The notes: generated by a model not told the origin, from the sequence alone. Positions 25,739-34,274 are shown, counted from the stretch's first letter. The stretch: DNA of 64,000 nt from Herpetosiphon gulosus (GCF_039545135.1 NZ_BAABRU010000002.1:186001-250000); one strand, 5' to 3'. A program made the numbers and translations.

Positions 25739-26269
25739 ATGGCTGGCGAATTAACCCTACAAATTTGCAAAAGCGCCGATTTAACCCCTGACGTAGCGCA
25801 GGCGATTTTAGATCTGTGTAGTTTGGCCTATGAAATGGATTTTTCTTCTTCGTTGATTTATGAAAATCCGGTGCATGTATTGGTTTGGCTTGGCTCGGAG
25901 TTGGTCAGCCATGCGATGTGGGTTGAGCGTTGGTTGCAAATTGGCGCTGAAGCTCCCCGCCAGACTGCCTATATCGAAGCGGTCGCCACCCATCCCGCGC
26001 ATCAAAAAAAGGGCTATGCCAGCCAAGTTTTGCGCCATTTAGCCAAGGCGATCGGCGATTTTGAGCTAGCTGCGCTTAGCCCATCGGATGCGGCGTTTTA
26101 TCAGCGACTTGGTTGGGAACTCTGGCGCGGGCCGTTGTCGATTCGCATTGAGCAAGGGATTGAACCAAGCCCTGGTGAGGAAGTGATGATTTTACGCTTG
26201 CCTAAAACGGGTGTGATCGATCTGGATGCACCGATCTCTGCCGAATGGCGCGAGGGCGAAGTTTGGTAG
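25739..26269 (+). CDS. GNAT acetyltransferase resembling aminoglycoside 2'-N-acetyltransferase
   Basis: 176-residue GCN5-related acetyltransferase. The acetyl-CoA loop is represented by IEAVATHPAHQKKGYASQVL. The whole layout follows mycobacterial AAC(2'): HVLVWLGSELVSHAMWV, then LAALSPSDAAFYQRLGWELW, then the unusual tail of the form D-L-D-x(5)-W-R-E-G-E-V-W, which parallels the end of AAC(2')-I. In that family the enzyme N-acetylates aminoglycosides at the 2' amine, but the natural substrate is often different. ATG after GAAGGATGC. Standalone between a divergent unknown and a DinB gene. Confidence 0.8.
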   Translation: MAGELTLQICKSADLTPDVAQAILDLCSLAYEMDFSSSLIYENPVHVLVWLGSELVSHAMWVERWLQIGAEAPRQTAYIEAVATHPAHQKKGYASQVLRHLAKAIGDFELAALSPSDAAFYQRLGWELWRGPLSIRIEQGIEPSPGEEVMILRLPKTGVIDLDAPISAEWREGEVW

Positions 26270-26313
26270 CGGTGACGCTTCATTCGGATAATTTTAGTTA
26301 ATAAGGAGGTGCG

Positions 26314-26814
26314 ATGGACTTGTTAGATCGTTTGCTTGGCCACGATGTTTGGACAACCCGCCAATTATTACTGCAAGCGCAAAGCCTCAGCCCAGCCCAA
26401 CTTGATCAGCAGTTTGCAATCGACCAGCGTAGTTTACGTGAATGCTTCGAGCATATCATCGAAAACATGGAGATTTGGTGCGATCTCATGGCCGAACGGC
26501 CTGTGCGCGATTTAACCGATAACTCGATTGAGGCCTTGCTGCAACGCCTGAGCAATGCAGGCCGCGATTTTGCCGCAATTGCCCGCACGATCAGCCGTGA
26601 GCAACGCTGGGATGCTGTGTATGCTGATGTATTGGATGAACCGCCAGTTCAAAAAACCTATGGCGGCACGATTGGTCATTTGATTACCCATAGCATGCAT
26701 CACCGTGCCCAAATTATGTTGATGCTTGAGCAGCTTGGTTGCCAAGAGCATATTGAAGGCGATTTGCTGAGTTGGGAAGCCCAAGCCTTTGGCTGGAAAT
26801 CGCATGATCGCTGA
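26314..26814 (+). CDS. DinB-family protein
   Basis: 166-residue four-helix DinB/YfiT-like metalloenzyme fold. His residues fall at the expected places: LLGHDVWTTRQLL near residue 10, CFEHIIENMEIW near 48, and THSMHHRAQIMLMLEQLG near 125. Known relatives are divalent-metal thiol transferases or hydrolases. ATG after AAGGAGGTG. It precedes the nitroreductase gene by 48 bases and may be co-transcribed with it. Confidence 0.85.
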   Translation: MDLLDRLLGHDVWTTRQLLLQAQSLSPAQLDQQFAIDQRSLRECFEHIIENMEIWCDLMAERPVRDLTDNSIEALLQRLSNAGRDFAAIARTISREQRWDAVYADVLDEPPVQKTYGGTIGHLITHSMHHRAQIMLMLEQLGCQEHIEGDLLSWEAQAFGWKSHDR

Positions 26815-26862
26815 TTCATGCTACTCTTTAGAGCGACTGATTTTAGTTCGTGAGGTTTGGTA

Positions 26863-27417
26863 ATGGCAACCAGCAACGAAGTTTTGGGCTTTTTGGCCCA
26901 ACGCCGATCATATGGCTTGAAAGAAGTTTCTCCTGAGCCAATCGAGCGCTCGGCCATTGAATTAATTTTACAGGCAGCAACCTTGGCTCCCAGCCATGGT
27001 GTGACTGAGCCTTGGCGTTTTGTGGTTTATAGCGGCGAAGCTCGTGCCGAATTAGGCACAGCGTTGGTTGCAGCCGCGCAAGGCGATCCATTTCAAGAGG
27101 CCAAACAGCGCGATAAAGTCTGGATGGCTCCGGTTTGGATTGCCCTTGGCATGCAGCCACAGCCCAAAAATCCCGAATGGGAAGAATTGGCCGCTGTCGC
27201 CATGGCAGTGCAAAATGCCCACTTGATGGCGGCGCATCTTGGTTTAGCCGCCAAATGGTCGAGTGGCCCGATTGGTACACACGACATTGTTGCCAAAACT
27301 GTGGGTTTTGAAGCTCCAACCAAATTGTTGGGCTTTTTGTATGTTGGCAAACCTGCGGTTACACCCAAGCCTTTGGCTCGTAGCGATTGGCAAAGCAAAA
27401 CGACTTGGAAAGAATAA
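26863..27417 (+). CDS. Nitroreductase-family FMN oxidoreductase
   Basis: FMN-dependent NAD(P)H oxidoreductase of about 184 residues. AQRRSYGLKEVSPEPIER is the N-terminal FMN-phosphate segment and AATLAPSHGVTEPWRFVV the hallmark cofactor loop. LGLAAKWSSGP near residue 128 is the second signature (GLGxxWxSG-like). The layout resembles the YdjA type. The start is ATG 26863, with GAGG eight bases upstream. It is followed 13 bases later by the lipoprotein gene. Confidence 0.88.
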   Translation: MATSNEVLGFLAQRRSYGLKEVSPEPIERSAIELILQAATLAPSHGVTEPWRFVVYSGEARAELGTALVAAAQGDPFQEAKQRDKVWMAPVWIALGMQPQPKNPEWEELAAVAMAVQNAHLMAAHLGLAAKWSSGPIGTHDIVAKTVGFEAPTKLLGFLYVGKPAVTPKPLARSDWQSKTTWKE

Positions 27418-27430
27418 AGGAGTTTGATCG

Positions 27431-28411
27431 ATGAAGGTCTTTTTACGGCGCGGTTGGTTGCTGGCGCTGCTGGTTTTGGCTGCTTGCGCTAATCAAGTTC
27501 CAGCGCCAACCGTTGGTGTTACCTTACAACCTGAGGCTAGCCCAACCCAAGCGCTAGCGGCGGCCAGCCCAACAACGAGCGCGGCAACTCCAGCGGCGGC
27601 CAGCCCAACGGCTAGCGAGTCCACTCCGGCAGATACGCTTCCGCAACCAAATGCCTTTGATGATCAAACAACGCCAGTTAAGCTATTTCGTTCGCTGGTC
27701 AATGCGCTCAATCGCGGCGAGTATGAACGGGCCTATAGCTATTGGGCGACTCCACCAGGCGGCATCGATCAAGGTGGGTTTAGTGCGAGTTTCTTTGGTA
27801 TCGATTTGGTGGTAGGCTTAGTAACTGCGCCAACCTACAACACAAGCCAAACCGAAGCCCGCATGGCAGGGATTGTGTTGTTGGGGATGAGCGATGGTGG
27901 TGCGCGGGCCGATACTGCTTGCTATCTCGCAACACGGGCTGATGTAAATAGCCCATGGCAATTAAGCTCAAGCAACTCCATGCCAACTACCACTAATGAT
28001 GTTTTAGGAGTGCTTGATCAGCAGGCGCGGGAATGTGGCACGCCACTTGAGCAACTAGCCCTTACCCAACAAACCACGATTCCTGAGGTCTTGTTTGGCT
28101 ATTACGCTGGCTTAGCCCAAGCTGATCAGGCCAAAACGGCTGAAACGTGGGTTGAAGGAACCTTGCCAACTGTACCCGACAACTTGCGCCAAAGCAACCA
28201 ACTGAGTGTCTATGTCAATGTAACGCCAGTTGAAACCGAGGCGGCGGCCTTTTTGCAGACAATTATCTTGGCTGATACCAAGGCTATGTGGGTTGGCTGT
28301 TATGGGGCAAGTCAGCAAGCCGACACTTGGCGCTTGAATAGTGGCTATTTGCAAGCAAGCAGCCCAGCGACAGTGCTGATTCAAACATTAACCCAAGGTT
28401 GCGATATTTAG
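27431..28411 (+). CDS. Predicted lipoprotein with A/T/P/S-rich linker
   Basis: 326 residues, ATG after AAAGGAGTTTG. LLALLVLAAC gives a lipobox cysteine at about residue 19. Residues 22-75 are a low-complexity Ala/Thr/Pro/Ser linker, and two domains follow: about 78-200 (FRSLVNALNRGEYERAYSYW, NTF2-like in look) and about 215-325. The repeated theme of counting a reduced yearly or per-event yield seen in some scaffolding lipoproteins is not evident, and no function is assigned. Likely on the outer face of the cell membrane. Confidence 0.7.
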   Translation: MKVFLRRGWLLALLVLAACANQVPAPTVGVTLQPEASPTQALAAASPTTSAATPAAASPTASESTPADTLPQPNAFDDQTTPVKLFRSLVNALNRGEYERAYSYWATPPGGIDQGGFSASFFGIDLVVGLVTAPTYNTSQTEARMAGIVLLGMSDGGARADTACYLATRADVNSPWQLSSSNSMPTTTNDVLGVLDQQARECGTPLEQLALTQQTTIPEVLFGYYAGLAQADQAKTAETWVEGTLPTVPDNLRQSNQLSVYVNVTPVETEAAAFLQTIILADTKAMWVGCYGASQQADTWRLNSGYLQASSPATVLIQTLTQGCDI

Positions 28412-28440
28412 AGTTTTTCAGTGACGGGAGCTTTTGCTGC

Positions 28441-28461
28441 TAGGGGCTGTTATGGCCCCTA
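28441..28461 (+). terminator. Hairpin after the lipoprotein gene
   Basis: TAGGGGC (28441-28447) pairs with GCCCCTA (28455-28461) around a 7-base loop. No T tract follows. It probably ends the DinB-nitroreductase-lipoprotein group. Confidence 0.5.
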
Positions 28462-28511
28462 TGTGACGTTAATTGAGCAACTCTAGCCCATTTGCTCATG
28501 GTCGAGAGTGC

Positions 28512-28517
28512 TATAAT
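28512..28517 (+). promoter_or_regulatory. Candidate extended -10 element
   Basis: TATAAT within GTGCTATAATGACC lies 39 bases before the ATG at 28556. The -35 region is poor. Same GCTAYAAT form as elements at 34353, 55582 and 63074. Confidence 0.5.
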
Positions 28518-28555
28518 GACCATGAACGAAACAAGCCTCGCTGAAAGGAGCGAAG

Positions 28556-29260
28556 ATGTTAACGTATGAAGCGGTGGTTACGGTATTAATTAGCGAGGCG
28601 GAGCGAGCAGGTTTGGCGATTCAATTTTCGCAGGAACAGCTAGATCCGCATTCTTTAGCGCGGACGTTGAGCATTAGTTGCCAGCCTGCCAAGCAGCGCG
28701 ATCAACATATGGAACATGTGGTCGCGACGATTAGTTTTACTTGGGATGCTGCGCTCACGGCGATTTCAGTCATGGGCAGCGATGCAATTTGTGCGCTCTA
28801 TCATGATAGTGATGAGCCTTGTTTGCATGCGATTGAAGGTTGTGCCTACAACGTTGATCTCGATTTTGATCTGACCTATGCAATTCCCTTAACTGAAGAA
28901 CAGCGCTTCAATGTGGTCAATATTCCCCAATTGACCGAAGCGATTCAGAGCGCAACCAAAGAAAAAACCTTTGATTTTCAGCCGCTCGATATTGATGTGC
29001 AATTGCATTTCACTGGCGAATATATGGCCTTTGTTGGCACGGTCACTGGCCGTCAATCATGGCCTTTTGGCGAAGCCTTGCACGAAGAACATGAGCTACG
29101 CCAGGAAATTCGCGATTTGATGCAGAATGTCAGCAAAGTGCTCGAAGCCTTGCATCGCTTTCAAGCACCGATGCCTGTTTTGGAAGATGATGCTGAAAAT
29201 GAAGAAAACGAACTCGCTAGTCTGCCCGATCGCACCTATCTGCGCCCGCCAACAGCCTAA
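28556..29260 (+). CDS. Hypothetical protein, 234 aa
   Basis: No family is recognised. ATG start with AAAGGAG seven bases upstream and a -10 element before it support expression as a single gene. The N-terminal 190 residues alternate beta strands and helices (HVVATISFTWDAALTAISVMG). The C-terminus contains a helical segment (EEHELRQEIRDLMQNVSKVL) followed by an acidic tail (VLEDDAENEENELAS). No signal or membrane segment, so probably cytoplasmic. Confidence 0.65.
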   Translation: MLTYEAVVTVLISEAERAGLAIQFSQEQLDPHSLARTLSISCQPAKQRDQHMEHVVATISFTWDAALTAISVMGSDAICALYHDSDEPCLHAIEGCAYNVDLDFDLTYAIPLTEEQRFNVVNIPQLTEAIQSATKEKTFDFQPLDIDVQLHFTGEYMAFVGTVTGRQSWPFGEALHEEHELRQEIRDLMQNVSKVLEALHRFQAPMPVLEDDAENEENELASLPDRTYLRPPTA

Positions 29261-29276
29261 ACTTGGTGTAGTTTCC

Positions 29277-29310
29277 ACTCCTTTGGTTGTTGTGCCAAGG
29301 GAGTTTTTTT
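29277..29310 (+). terminator. Rho-independent terminator
   Basis: ACTCCTTTGG (29277-29286) pairs with CCAAGGGAGT (29295-29304) with one G-T wobble, followed by an unbroken run of T to 29310. It is the clearest intrinsic terminator in the window. Confidence 0.9.
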
Positions 29311-29350
29311 AGCTTTGGCAATTTCTAGTATGCGTTTGTGAGGTAGGTTA

Positions 29351-29890
29351 ATGCAGCCCAATTATACGATTCGTCGGCCAACTCAGGCCGAATTAAGCAT
29401 GTTGCCAGCGATTGAAGTTGCCGCCGCCCAGCTTTTTTTGCCAACCCAGCATGCCTTTATCGCCACCTGGCCACCAGCAACCCTCGACGATTTACAAGCC
29501 TATTTTGCTTGGGATGGAGTGTGGGTTGCCGTTGATGCTGACGCTATGCCTGTAGGCTTTGCCTTAGCTAGAATCGTCGATGGCGAAGTTTATCTGAGCG
29601 AACTGGATGTCCACCCTGATCATGGGCAACGTGGCGTGGGACGAGAGTTGATTAAGGCAGTTGCGATATGGGGCAAACAGCAGGGTTATCGTCACATGAG
29701 CTTATTGACCTTCAACGATATTGCTTGGAATGGCTTGTTTTATGCGCGTTTGGGGTTTCGGGCATTAACTGCGGCTGAATGTGGGCCTGAATTAACGGCG
29801 ATTGCCCAAAGCCATATTGCTGTAGGTTTGCCTGCAACCGCGCGGGTGGCAATGCTAGCCGAGCTTGATCAGCTTGTTGATCTACATTAA
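29351..29890 (+). CDS. GNAT-family N-acetyltransferase
   Basis: 179-residue GCN5-related acetyltransferase. SELDVHPDHGQRGVGRELI near residues 76-94 is the acetyl-CoA pyrophosphate loop, followed by LLTFNDIAWNGLFYARLGF, typical of the C-terminal half. Start ATG 29351 after GAGGTAGG. Substrate is unknown. A strong 14-bp hairpin separates it from the convergent lipoprotein gene. Confidence 0.88.
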   Translation: MQPNYTIRRPTQAELSMLPAIEVAAAQLFLPTQHAFIATWPPATLDDLQAYFAWDGVWVAVDADAMPVGFALARIVDGEVYLSELDVHPDHGQRGVGRELIKAVAIWGKQQGYRHMSLLTFNDIAWNGLFYARLGFRALTAAECGPELTAIAQSHIAVGLPATARVAMLAELDQLVDLH

Positions 29891-30006
29891 TAAAGCATAA
29901 TCTGGAAAGTCGGATATGGCATGCCAACACCACAAGCTTTTAGGCCTGAATTTTGCCAAATGGCTAGCGCCTGAGTATAGCAGCTTAAGGGGTGATGGTG
30001 ATACGT

Positions 30007-30048
30007 GGTTGACGACTGGGAGTATGGATTGATACCCAGTCGTCAACC
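30007..30048. terminator. Bidirectional hairpin between convergent genes
   Basis: GGTTGACGACTGGG (30007-30020) pairs perfectly with CCCAGTCGTCAACC (30035-30048). It lies between the ends of the GNAT gene and the reverse lipoprotein gene and can serve both. It has no strong T tract. Confidence 0.7.
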
Positions 30049-30083
30049 TGTTCGCGCTTAAACCTCACGAGGGGTGCGAGCAT

Positions 30084-31637
30084 TTAAGGTTGTAGCACTT
30101 CTTCACTGCCTTCAACCGTCATAACAACATTCTTGACTTGGGGAAATTGCTTGAGCGTTAGGTCAACTTGAGCTTGCAGTGATTCAAGTTGCATTGACCC
30201 GCCGCCCCATGCTCGCATCTCGCGACTCCAATCAACATAAGCGGTATCGCCTTCGATTCGCACTGAGCGCAGATGCACCCGCCCTGTCCAGCCAGTTTTA
30301 TCACCAGTGTAATCGGCAATAATTTTGGGGCTAGGAATCGCTGTGCTATAGGCTGAATCTTCACCAACTGGCCCCCATACCAATTCGCGTAACGCAGCGC
30401 TGGCGACGCTTGCGGTTTTTGGTAAGGTTCGAATCCCGTTGATTGAGCCTTCGCCTGCTAACCAAGAGACTTCGACACTCGTGGTCGGTTGGCTGGTCAG
30501 ATCTTGCATATACAGATTTTGGGTTAATTCAACTGTGCCATCAGCCTTGACCAACTCCAAAATTGCGCCTTGATTTGGCAAGACTAGTGCAGCTTTGTCC
30601 CACATCAAACTCAAGGCCAAATAACCGTTGTAGGCTTGGGTCTTGTTTTCCAACAGTGTGCCATCGGCGTAGCGCAAACGCACAGTGTAATTATCGCTGC
30701 TCAAACCGACTGCTTCAACATGCAACGGCAAGAAGGCACTGGTTTCGGGAGCAGGTTGGGCCAAATATGCGCCTGTGCCATTCCAAGCAGGCAAGGTCAA
30801 GGTGGCTTCGTCACGCCCAACGACTGAGCCATCCTTGGGCGATGTCGTATAAGCTACAATCCGACCGATGCGGCTACTCAAAGGTGCTTGAAAATTGATG
30901 CTGCCACTGAATGTTCCGGCTGAGCCATATTCGCCATCAGCAATCACGCTGGTTTGGCCGAGCAAATGCAATTCACTATCATAGATTTCGATCACGACGT
31001 TTTTTTCAAAGGGCATAGCCGAGAGCGTGCCTTTAAAACTTAATGGATTACCAACGACAGCGTGCATCGCTGGCTCGATCAATTCGATCAAAATTGCTGG
31101 CTCGGCAGGGCTTGGCTCAGCAGTAGTTGAAGCAAATTGCACTGGTTGTTCGGCAATTGTACGATAGGGCAATTCGCCACTCATATCATCTTCGATCACC
31201 TTGATCACACCTGGGCCGCTTGCTGCTGCGACGATTGGCACGGTCACATCGAAGGTTGCGCTGCTGCCATATTCGCCAGTGGTATTAATTGGCCCCTGAT
31301 ACAGAATGTTGCCATCGTTGGTTTGAATCACGAGGCGCAAGGTTTTCTCGAATGGTGTGAATACAATTGTGCCTGCCACGCGCACCGAATCGGTTAGCAC
31401 AGCCTCGGCGGGCGGCGCACTCAAGTTAATTTGGTTAGCCGTGGCAACTGTCGCTTGCGGCATACCCGTAGCTTGGGGCACGGTTTTTGGAATACTGGTT
31501 GCCGCCGAGCCAGTTTGGATGGTGGCAGTGGCTTGGGCTGGTAAATTGGTGGTTGCTGCTGGCGTGCTGGTTGTAGGGCTTTGACCACCGCAAGCTACCA
31601 ACAATAAAGCCAGACTGATATATTTCAAAGAACGCAT
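30084..31637 (-). CDS. Lipoprotein with two Gmad2-like domains and a GerMN domain
   Basis: About 517 residues from ATG 31637, which has AAGGAGG upstream. The signal LALLLVACGG ends at the lipobox cysteine. A Thr/Ala/Pro-rich linker follows. Two beta-sandwich domains of Gmad2 type (spore-germination-associated Ig-like) occupy about 80-170 and 180-280, each with the FEK...G-E-Y-G-S pattern (VFTPFEKTLRLVI; AMPFEKNVVIEI). A poorly defined segment of about 90 residues comes next. The C-terminal 130 residues fit GerMN (LRELVWGPVGEDSAYSTAIP, AYVDWSREMRAWGGGSMQLE, VKNVVMTVEG). In Firmicutes these domains serve sporulation or germination; here an envelope role is inferred. Confidence 0.85.
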   Translation of the reverse strand: MRSLKYISLALLLVACGGQSPTTSTPAATTNLPAQATATIQTGSAATSIPKTVPQATGMPQATVATANQINLSAPPAEAVLTDSVRVAGTIVFTPFEKTLRLVIQTNDGNILYQGPINTTGEYGSSATFDVTVPIVAAASGPGVIKVIEDDMSGELPYRTIAEQPVQFASTTAEPSPAEPAILIELIEPAMHAVVGNPLSFKGTLSAMPFEKNVVIEIYDSELHLLGQTSVIADGEYGSAGTFSGSINFQAPLSSRIGRIVAYTTSPKDGSVVGRDEATLTLPAWNGTGAYLAQPAPETSAFLPLHVEAVGLSSDNYTVRLRYADGTLLENKTQAYNGYLALSLMWDKAALVLPNQGAILELVKADGTVELTQNLYMQDLTSQPTTSVEVSWLAGEGSINGIRTLPKTASVASAALRELVWGPVGEDSAYSTAIPSPKIIADYTGDKTGWTGRVHLRSVRIEGDTAYVDWSREMRAWGGGSMQLESLQAQVDLTLKQFPQVKNVVMTVEGSEEVLQP

Positions 31638-31683
31638 TGAATCCTCCTTCAGATACACATCTACTCTAGCGGTTAATCACATT

Positions 31684-32050
31684 TCAGGCCATGGCTCGCA
31701 ACTGAAGCCCATCTGATAAAAGGATGAAGTAGTTAGGGTTCGCGGTAAATAGGCCCAGATTCTGGAGATTGGCGCGGACAACAAAGGGCTGGTTGGCCGC
31801 AAGCACCGTCCGCAGACTCGCTAGGTAGGCATAACCACGATCGTTATCGCCGATCATGGCTGAGTCGGGAGTCGAGCGAAGCCTTCCGCTCCCGTGGCAT
31901 CGGTGACCTGGACATCGACGATGGATTGAGCGGCCAGATCGATGGCAAGATGGTTGCGCCAATCGGTGCGACGACTGGCGGGTTGGGTAATGACAGTGGC
32001 ATCGATGAGGCGGAGGCGGACAGGCGGGTGCGGAGGATGGCGAGGAGGGC
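31684..32050 (-). pseudogene. Remnant of an IS4-type DDE transposase, frameshifted
   Basis: Two pieces in different frames read as a transposase core. The first (reverse, 32050 down to about 31860) gives VRLRLIDATVITQPASRRTD, then W and continues to a TGA; LIDAT holds the first catalytic Asp. The second starts at about 31860 in another frame with MIGDNDRGYAYLASL and FVVRANLQNLGLF, holding the second Asp motif (GDxDRGYA). Both ends of the element are lost and no inverted repeats were found. It sits between the GerMN lipoprotein and ogt. Confidence 0.75.
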
Positions 32051-32145
32051 ATATCAGCCAAAATTAGTGCGAAGAAAAACGGTAGCCCTCGGCAACAACC
32101 CCCGCTATACTGCTTTCAGTCAATCGGTCATACAGGAGTTTGCCC

Positions 32146-32682
32146 ATGCAACAATTAACTATCGAACAAATCGCAACGCCGATTGGTGCTGTGGTAATTA
32201 TTAGCAGCCCTCAGGGCGTAGTCTATTTGGATTTTGGCGATAATCAAGCCCGCTGCCAACGCTTGCTCAGCCAACGCTATGGTCAATTTGAGCTAATTCC
32301 AGCCAGCCAAAATCTGTGGGCCGATGCAGTTTCAAGCTATTTTGCCGGCAATTTGTGGGCGCTCGATCCAATTGTGGTCGATCTGGCAGGCAGCGAGTTT
32401 CAGCGCAAAGTTTGGCTGACACTGCGCGAAATCGGGGTTGGTCAAACCATGAGCTATGGCGAGTTGGCGGCCAAAGTTGGCACACCGACAGCTGCGCGGG
32501 CAGTTGGCATGACTAATGGCCAAAATCCAATTAGCTTGGTGCTGCCCTGCCATCGCGTAATCGGAGCCAACAAAAGCCTGACTGGCTATGCTGGTGGTTT
32601 GGAACGCAAACGCTGGTTGCTGCGCCACGAAGGTGCTCAATTTAAAGATACGCCTGCCCAAGCGAGTTTTGAATTAGTTTGA
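32146..32682 (+). CDS. ogt: Methylated-DNA--protein-cysteine methyltransferase
   Basis: Suicide repair enzyme transferring the methyl of O6-methylguanine to its own cysteine. 178 residues. The active-site motif PCHRVIG holds C135, preceded by the helix-turn-helix with the arginine finger (GTPTAARAVGMTNGQNPIS). FQRKVWLTLREIGVGQTMSY is the usual domain start. ATG 32146 with AGGAG eight bases before it; an in-frame TTG two codons earlier is less likely. The stop touches the start region of the Ada/AlkA gene, so the two form an alkylation-repair operon. Confidence 0.95.
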   Translation: MQQLTIEQIATPIGAVVIISSPQGVVYLDFGDNQARCQRLLSQRYGQFELIPASQNLWADAVSSYFAGNLWALDPIVVDLAGSEFQRKVWLTLREIGVGQTMSYGELAAKVGTPTAARAVGMTNGQNPISLVLPCHRVIGANKSLTGYAGGLERKRWLLRHEGAQFKDTPAQASFELV

Positions 32683-32693
32683 AAGACATGCTG

Positions 32694-34157
32694 ATGTTAA
32701 CTGAAATCGAGCCAAGCCTGCCAAGCCATAACGAAATGGTTGCCCACATGCTGCAATCGGATGCTAGCTATAACGGCAAATTTATCACCGCAGTCAAAAC
32801 CACGGGCATCTATTGTTTGCCAAGCTGCCGCGCACGCAAGCCCAAGCCCGAGAATGTTGAATTTTTTACCAATCCCAATGCTGCCCAAGGGGCGGGCTAT
32901 CGCGCTTGTAAATTGTGCCGCCCTGATGATTTTTATCGTGGTTTCGACCCTGAAGAACATTTAACCGAGCAATTGATTGAAGCAGTTTTGGCCCAACCAG
33001 CGGCGTTTGCTGATGTCAAGGCCATGGCCCAAACTGCGGGGGTTGGCCAAACTAAATTATTTGAATTGATGCGCATTTATTACCACACGACCCCCGCCGA
33101 TTTGCTGCTACGAGCACGCATCGAGGCGGCCTGTGGTTTATTGCTCAACACTGAACAAACAATTATTGCAATTGCCAATGAAGTGGGCTTCGATAGCTTA
33201 TCGAGCTTCAACGAAAATTTTCGCAAGCAGACCATGCTCACGCCTAGCGAATATCGACGCATGCCCGAAACTGGGCGATTTAGCCTTGCCTTGCCCAACG
33301 ATTATCCCAGCCGCCAAATTTTAGGCCAGCTCGGACGTGATCCGGTCAGCCTGACCGATCGGGTGGTTGAGCAAACATGGCATAGCACTTGTCGCTTAAA
33401 TGGGCAAACTGGGGTATTGCTCAAGGTTACTATCACGCTAACGCTAGCTGAATGCAGCATCGTGGAGCAACCAGCATTAACCGCCAGCGACTTTGCCACG
33501 CTTCACAGCCATGTTATTGCAGGTTTGGGTTTAACCAATGATCCCAGTCGCTTCGAAGCGCATGTTGCCAAATCACCAGCTTTATTGCCATTAATTGAAC
33601 AACAACGTGGTTTGCGCATGCCCTTGGTACATAATCCATTTGATGCTTTAGTATGGGCAATTTTGGGCCAGCAAATTTCGCTGGCGGTGGCTTATCGCTT
33701 GCGCCAGCGCCTAACCGAGCTAGTTGGGCAGCGATTAACGCAGGATTTTTATCTTGCGCCAACCCCCAATGCGATTGCCCAATTAACTGTTGAGCAATTG
33801 CTGCCGTTGGGTTTTTCCAATTCCAAGGCACGCTATTTAATTGATACTGCTCAGGCGATTGTCACCGAAACCTTGCCCTTAGCGAGCTATTACCGCAAAT
33901 CGGCCACACGGATCGAGCGCGAACTGTTGGCGCTGCGTGGCATTGGGCCATGGACAGCCCAATATGTGCTGATGCGGTCGTTTGGCTTTAGCGATTGTGT
34001 GCCGGTGGGCGATAGTGGCCTGACCAGCAGTTTACAGGCATTTTTTCAGCTTGAGCAACGACCTGATCGCTCGACAACTTTAGCCTTGATGGCAGCATTT
34101 AGCCCCTATCGTAGTTTGGCGACGTTTCATCTATGGCAACGCTTGAAGCCAATGTAA
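32694..34157 (+). CDS. Ada N-terminal / AraC-type regulator fused to AlkA 3-methyladenine glycosylase
   Basis: Bifunctional alkylation-damage protein. Residues 10-75: Ada zinc domain (SYNGKFITAVKTTGIYCLPS, then ACKLCRPDDFYRGF) with four cysteines, the first able to accept a methyl from phosphotriesters. Residues 85-185: AraC helix-turn-helix pair (VKAMAQTAGVGQTKLFELMR, IAIANEVGFDSLSSFNENFR). Residues 195-487: AlkA with GIGPWTAQYVLMRSFGF and the catalytic Asp in PVGDSGL. It would both sense methylation and excise 3-methylpurines, and it probably activates its own operon. Start is uncertain among TTG 32679, ATG 32688 and ATG 32694; the last has GAAAG at suitable distance. Confidence 0.9.
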   Translation: MLTEIEPSLPSHNEMVAHMLQSDASYNGKFITAVKTTGIYCLPSCRARKPKPENVEFFTNPNAAQGAGYRACKLCRPDDFYRGFDPEEHLTEQLIEAVLAQPAAFADVKAMAQTAGVGQTKLFELMRIYYHTTPADLLLRARIEAACGLLLNTEQTIIAIANEVGFDSLSSFNENFRKQTMLTPSEYRRMPETGRFSLALPNDYPSRQILGQLGRDPVSLTDRVVEQTWHSTCRLNGQTGVLLKVTITLTLAECSIVEQPALTASDFATLHSHVIAGLGLTNDPSRFEAHVAKSPALLPLIEQQRGLRMPLVHNPFDALVWAILGQQISLAVAYRLRQRLTELVGQRLTQDFYLAPTPNAIAQLTVEQLLPLGFSNSKARYLIDTAQAIVTETLPLASYYRKSATRIERELLALRGIGPWTAQYVLMRSFGFSDCVPVGDSGLTSSLQAFFQLEQRPDRSTTLALMAAFSPYRSLATFHLWQRLKPM

Positions 34158-34274
34158 TGAGCCAGAAGTTCCTGTTTTTGATCCAGGAAGGACACGAAGG
34201 GCACTACGTTTAGGTTTATCATACGAGGCCATTTGTTGGCAATTCAAACAATGGATTAACCCAACCTTAGCCAT

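Noticed and set aside
30425-30438. GGTTCGAATCCC, resembling a tRNA T-loop
   Set aside because: No acceptor stem, anticodon arm or CCA context, and it lies inside the GerMN lipoprotein coding sequence.
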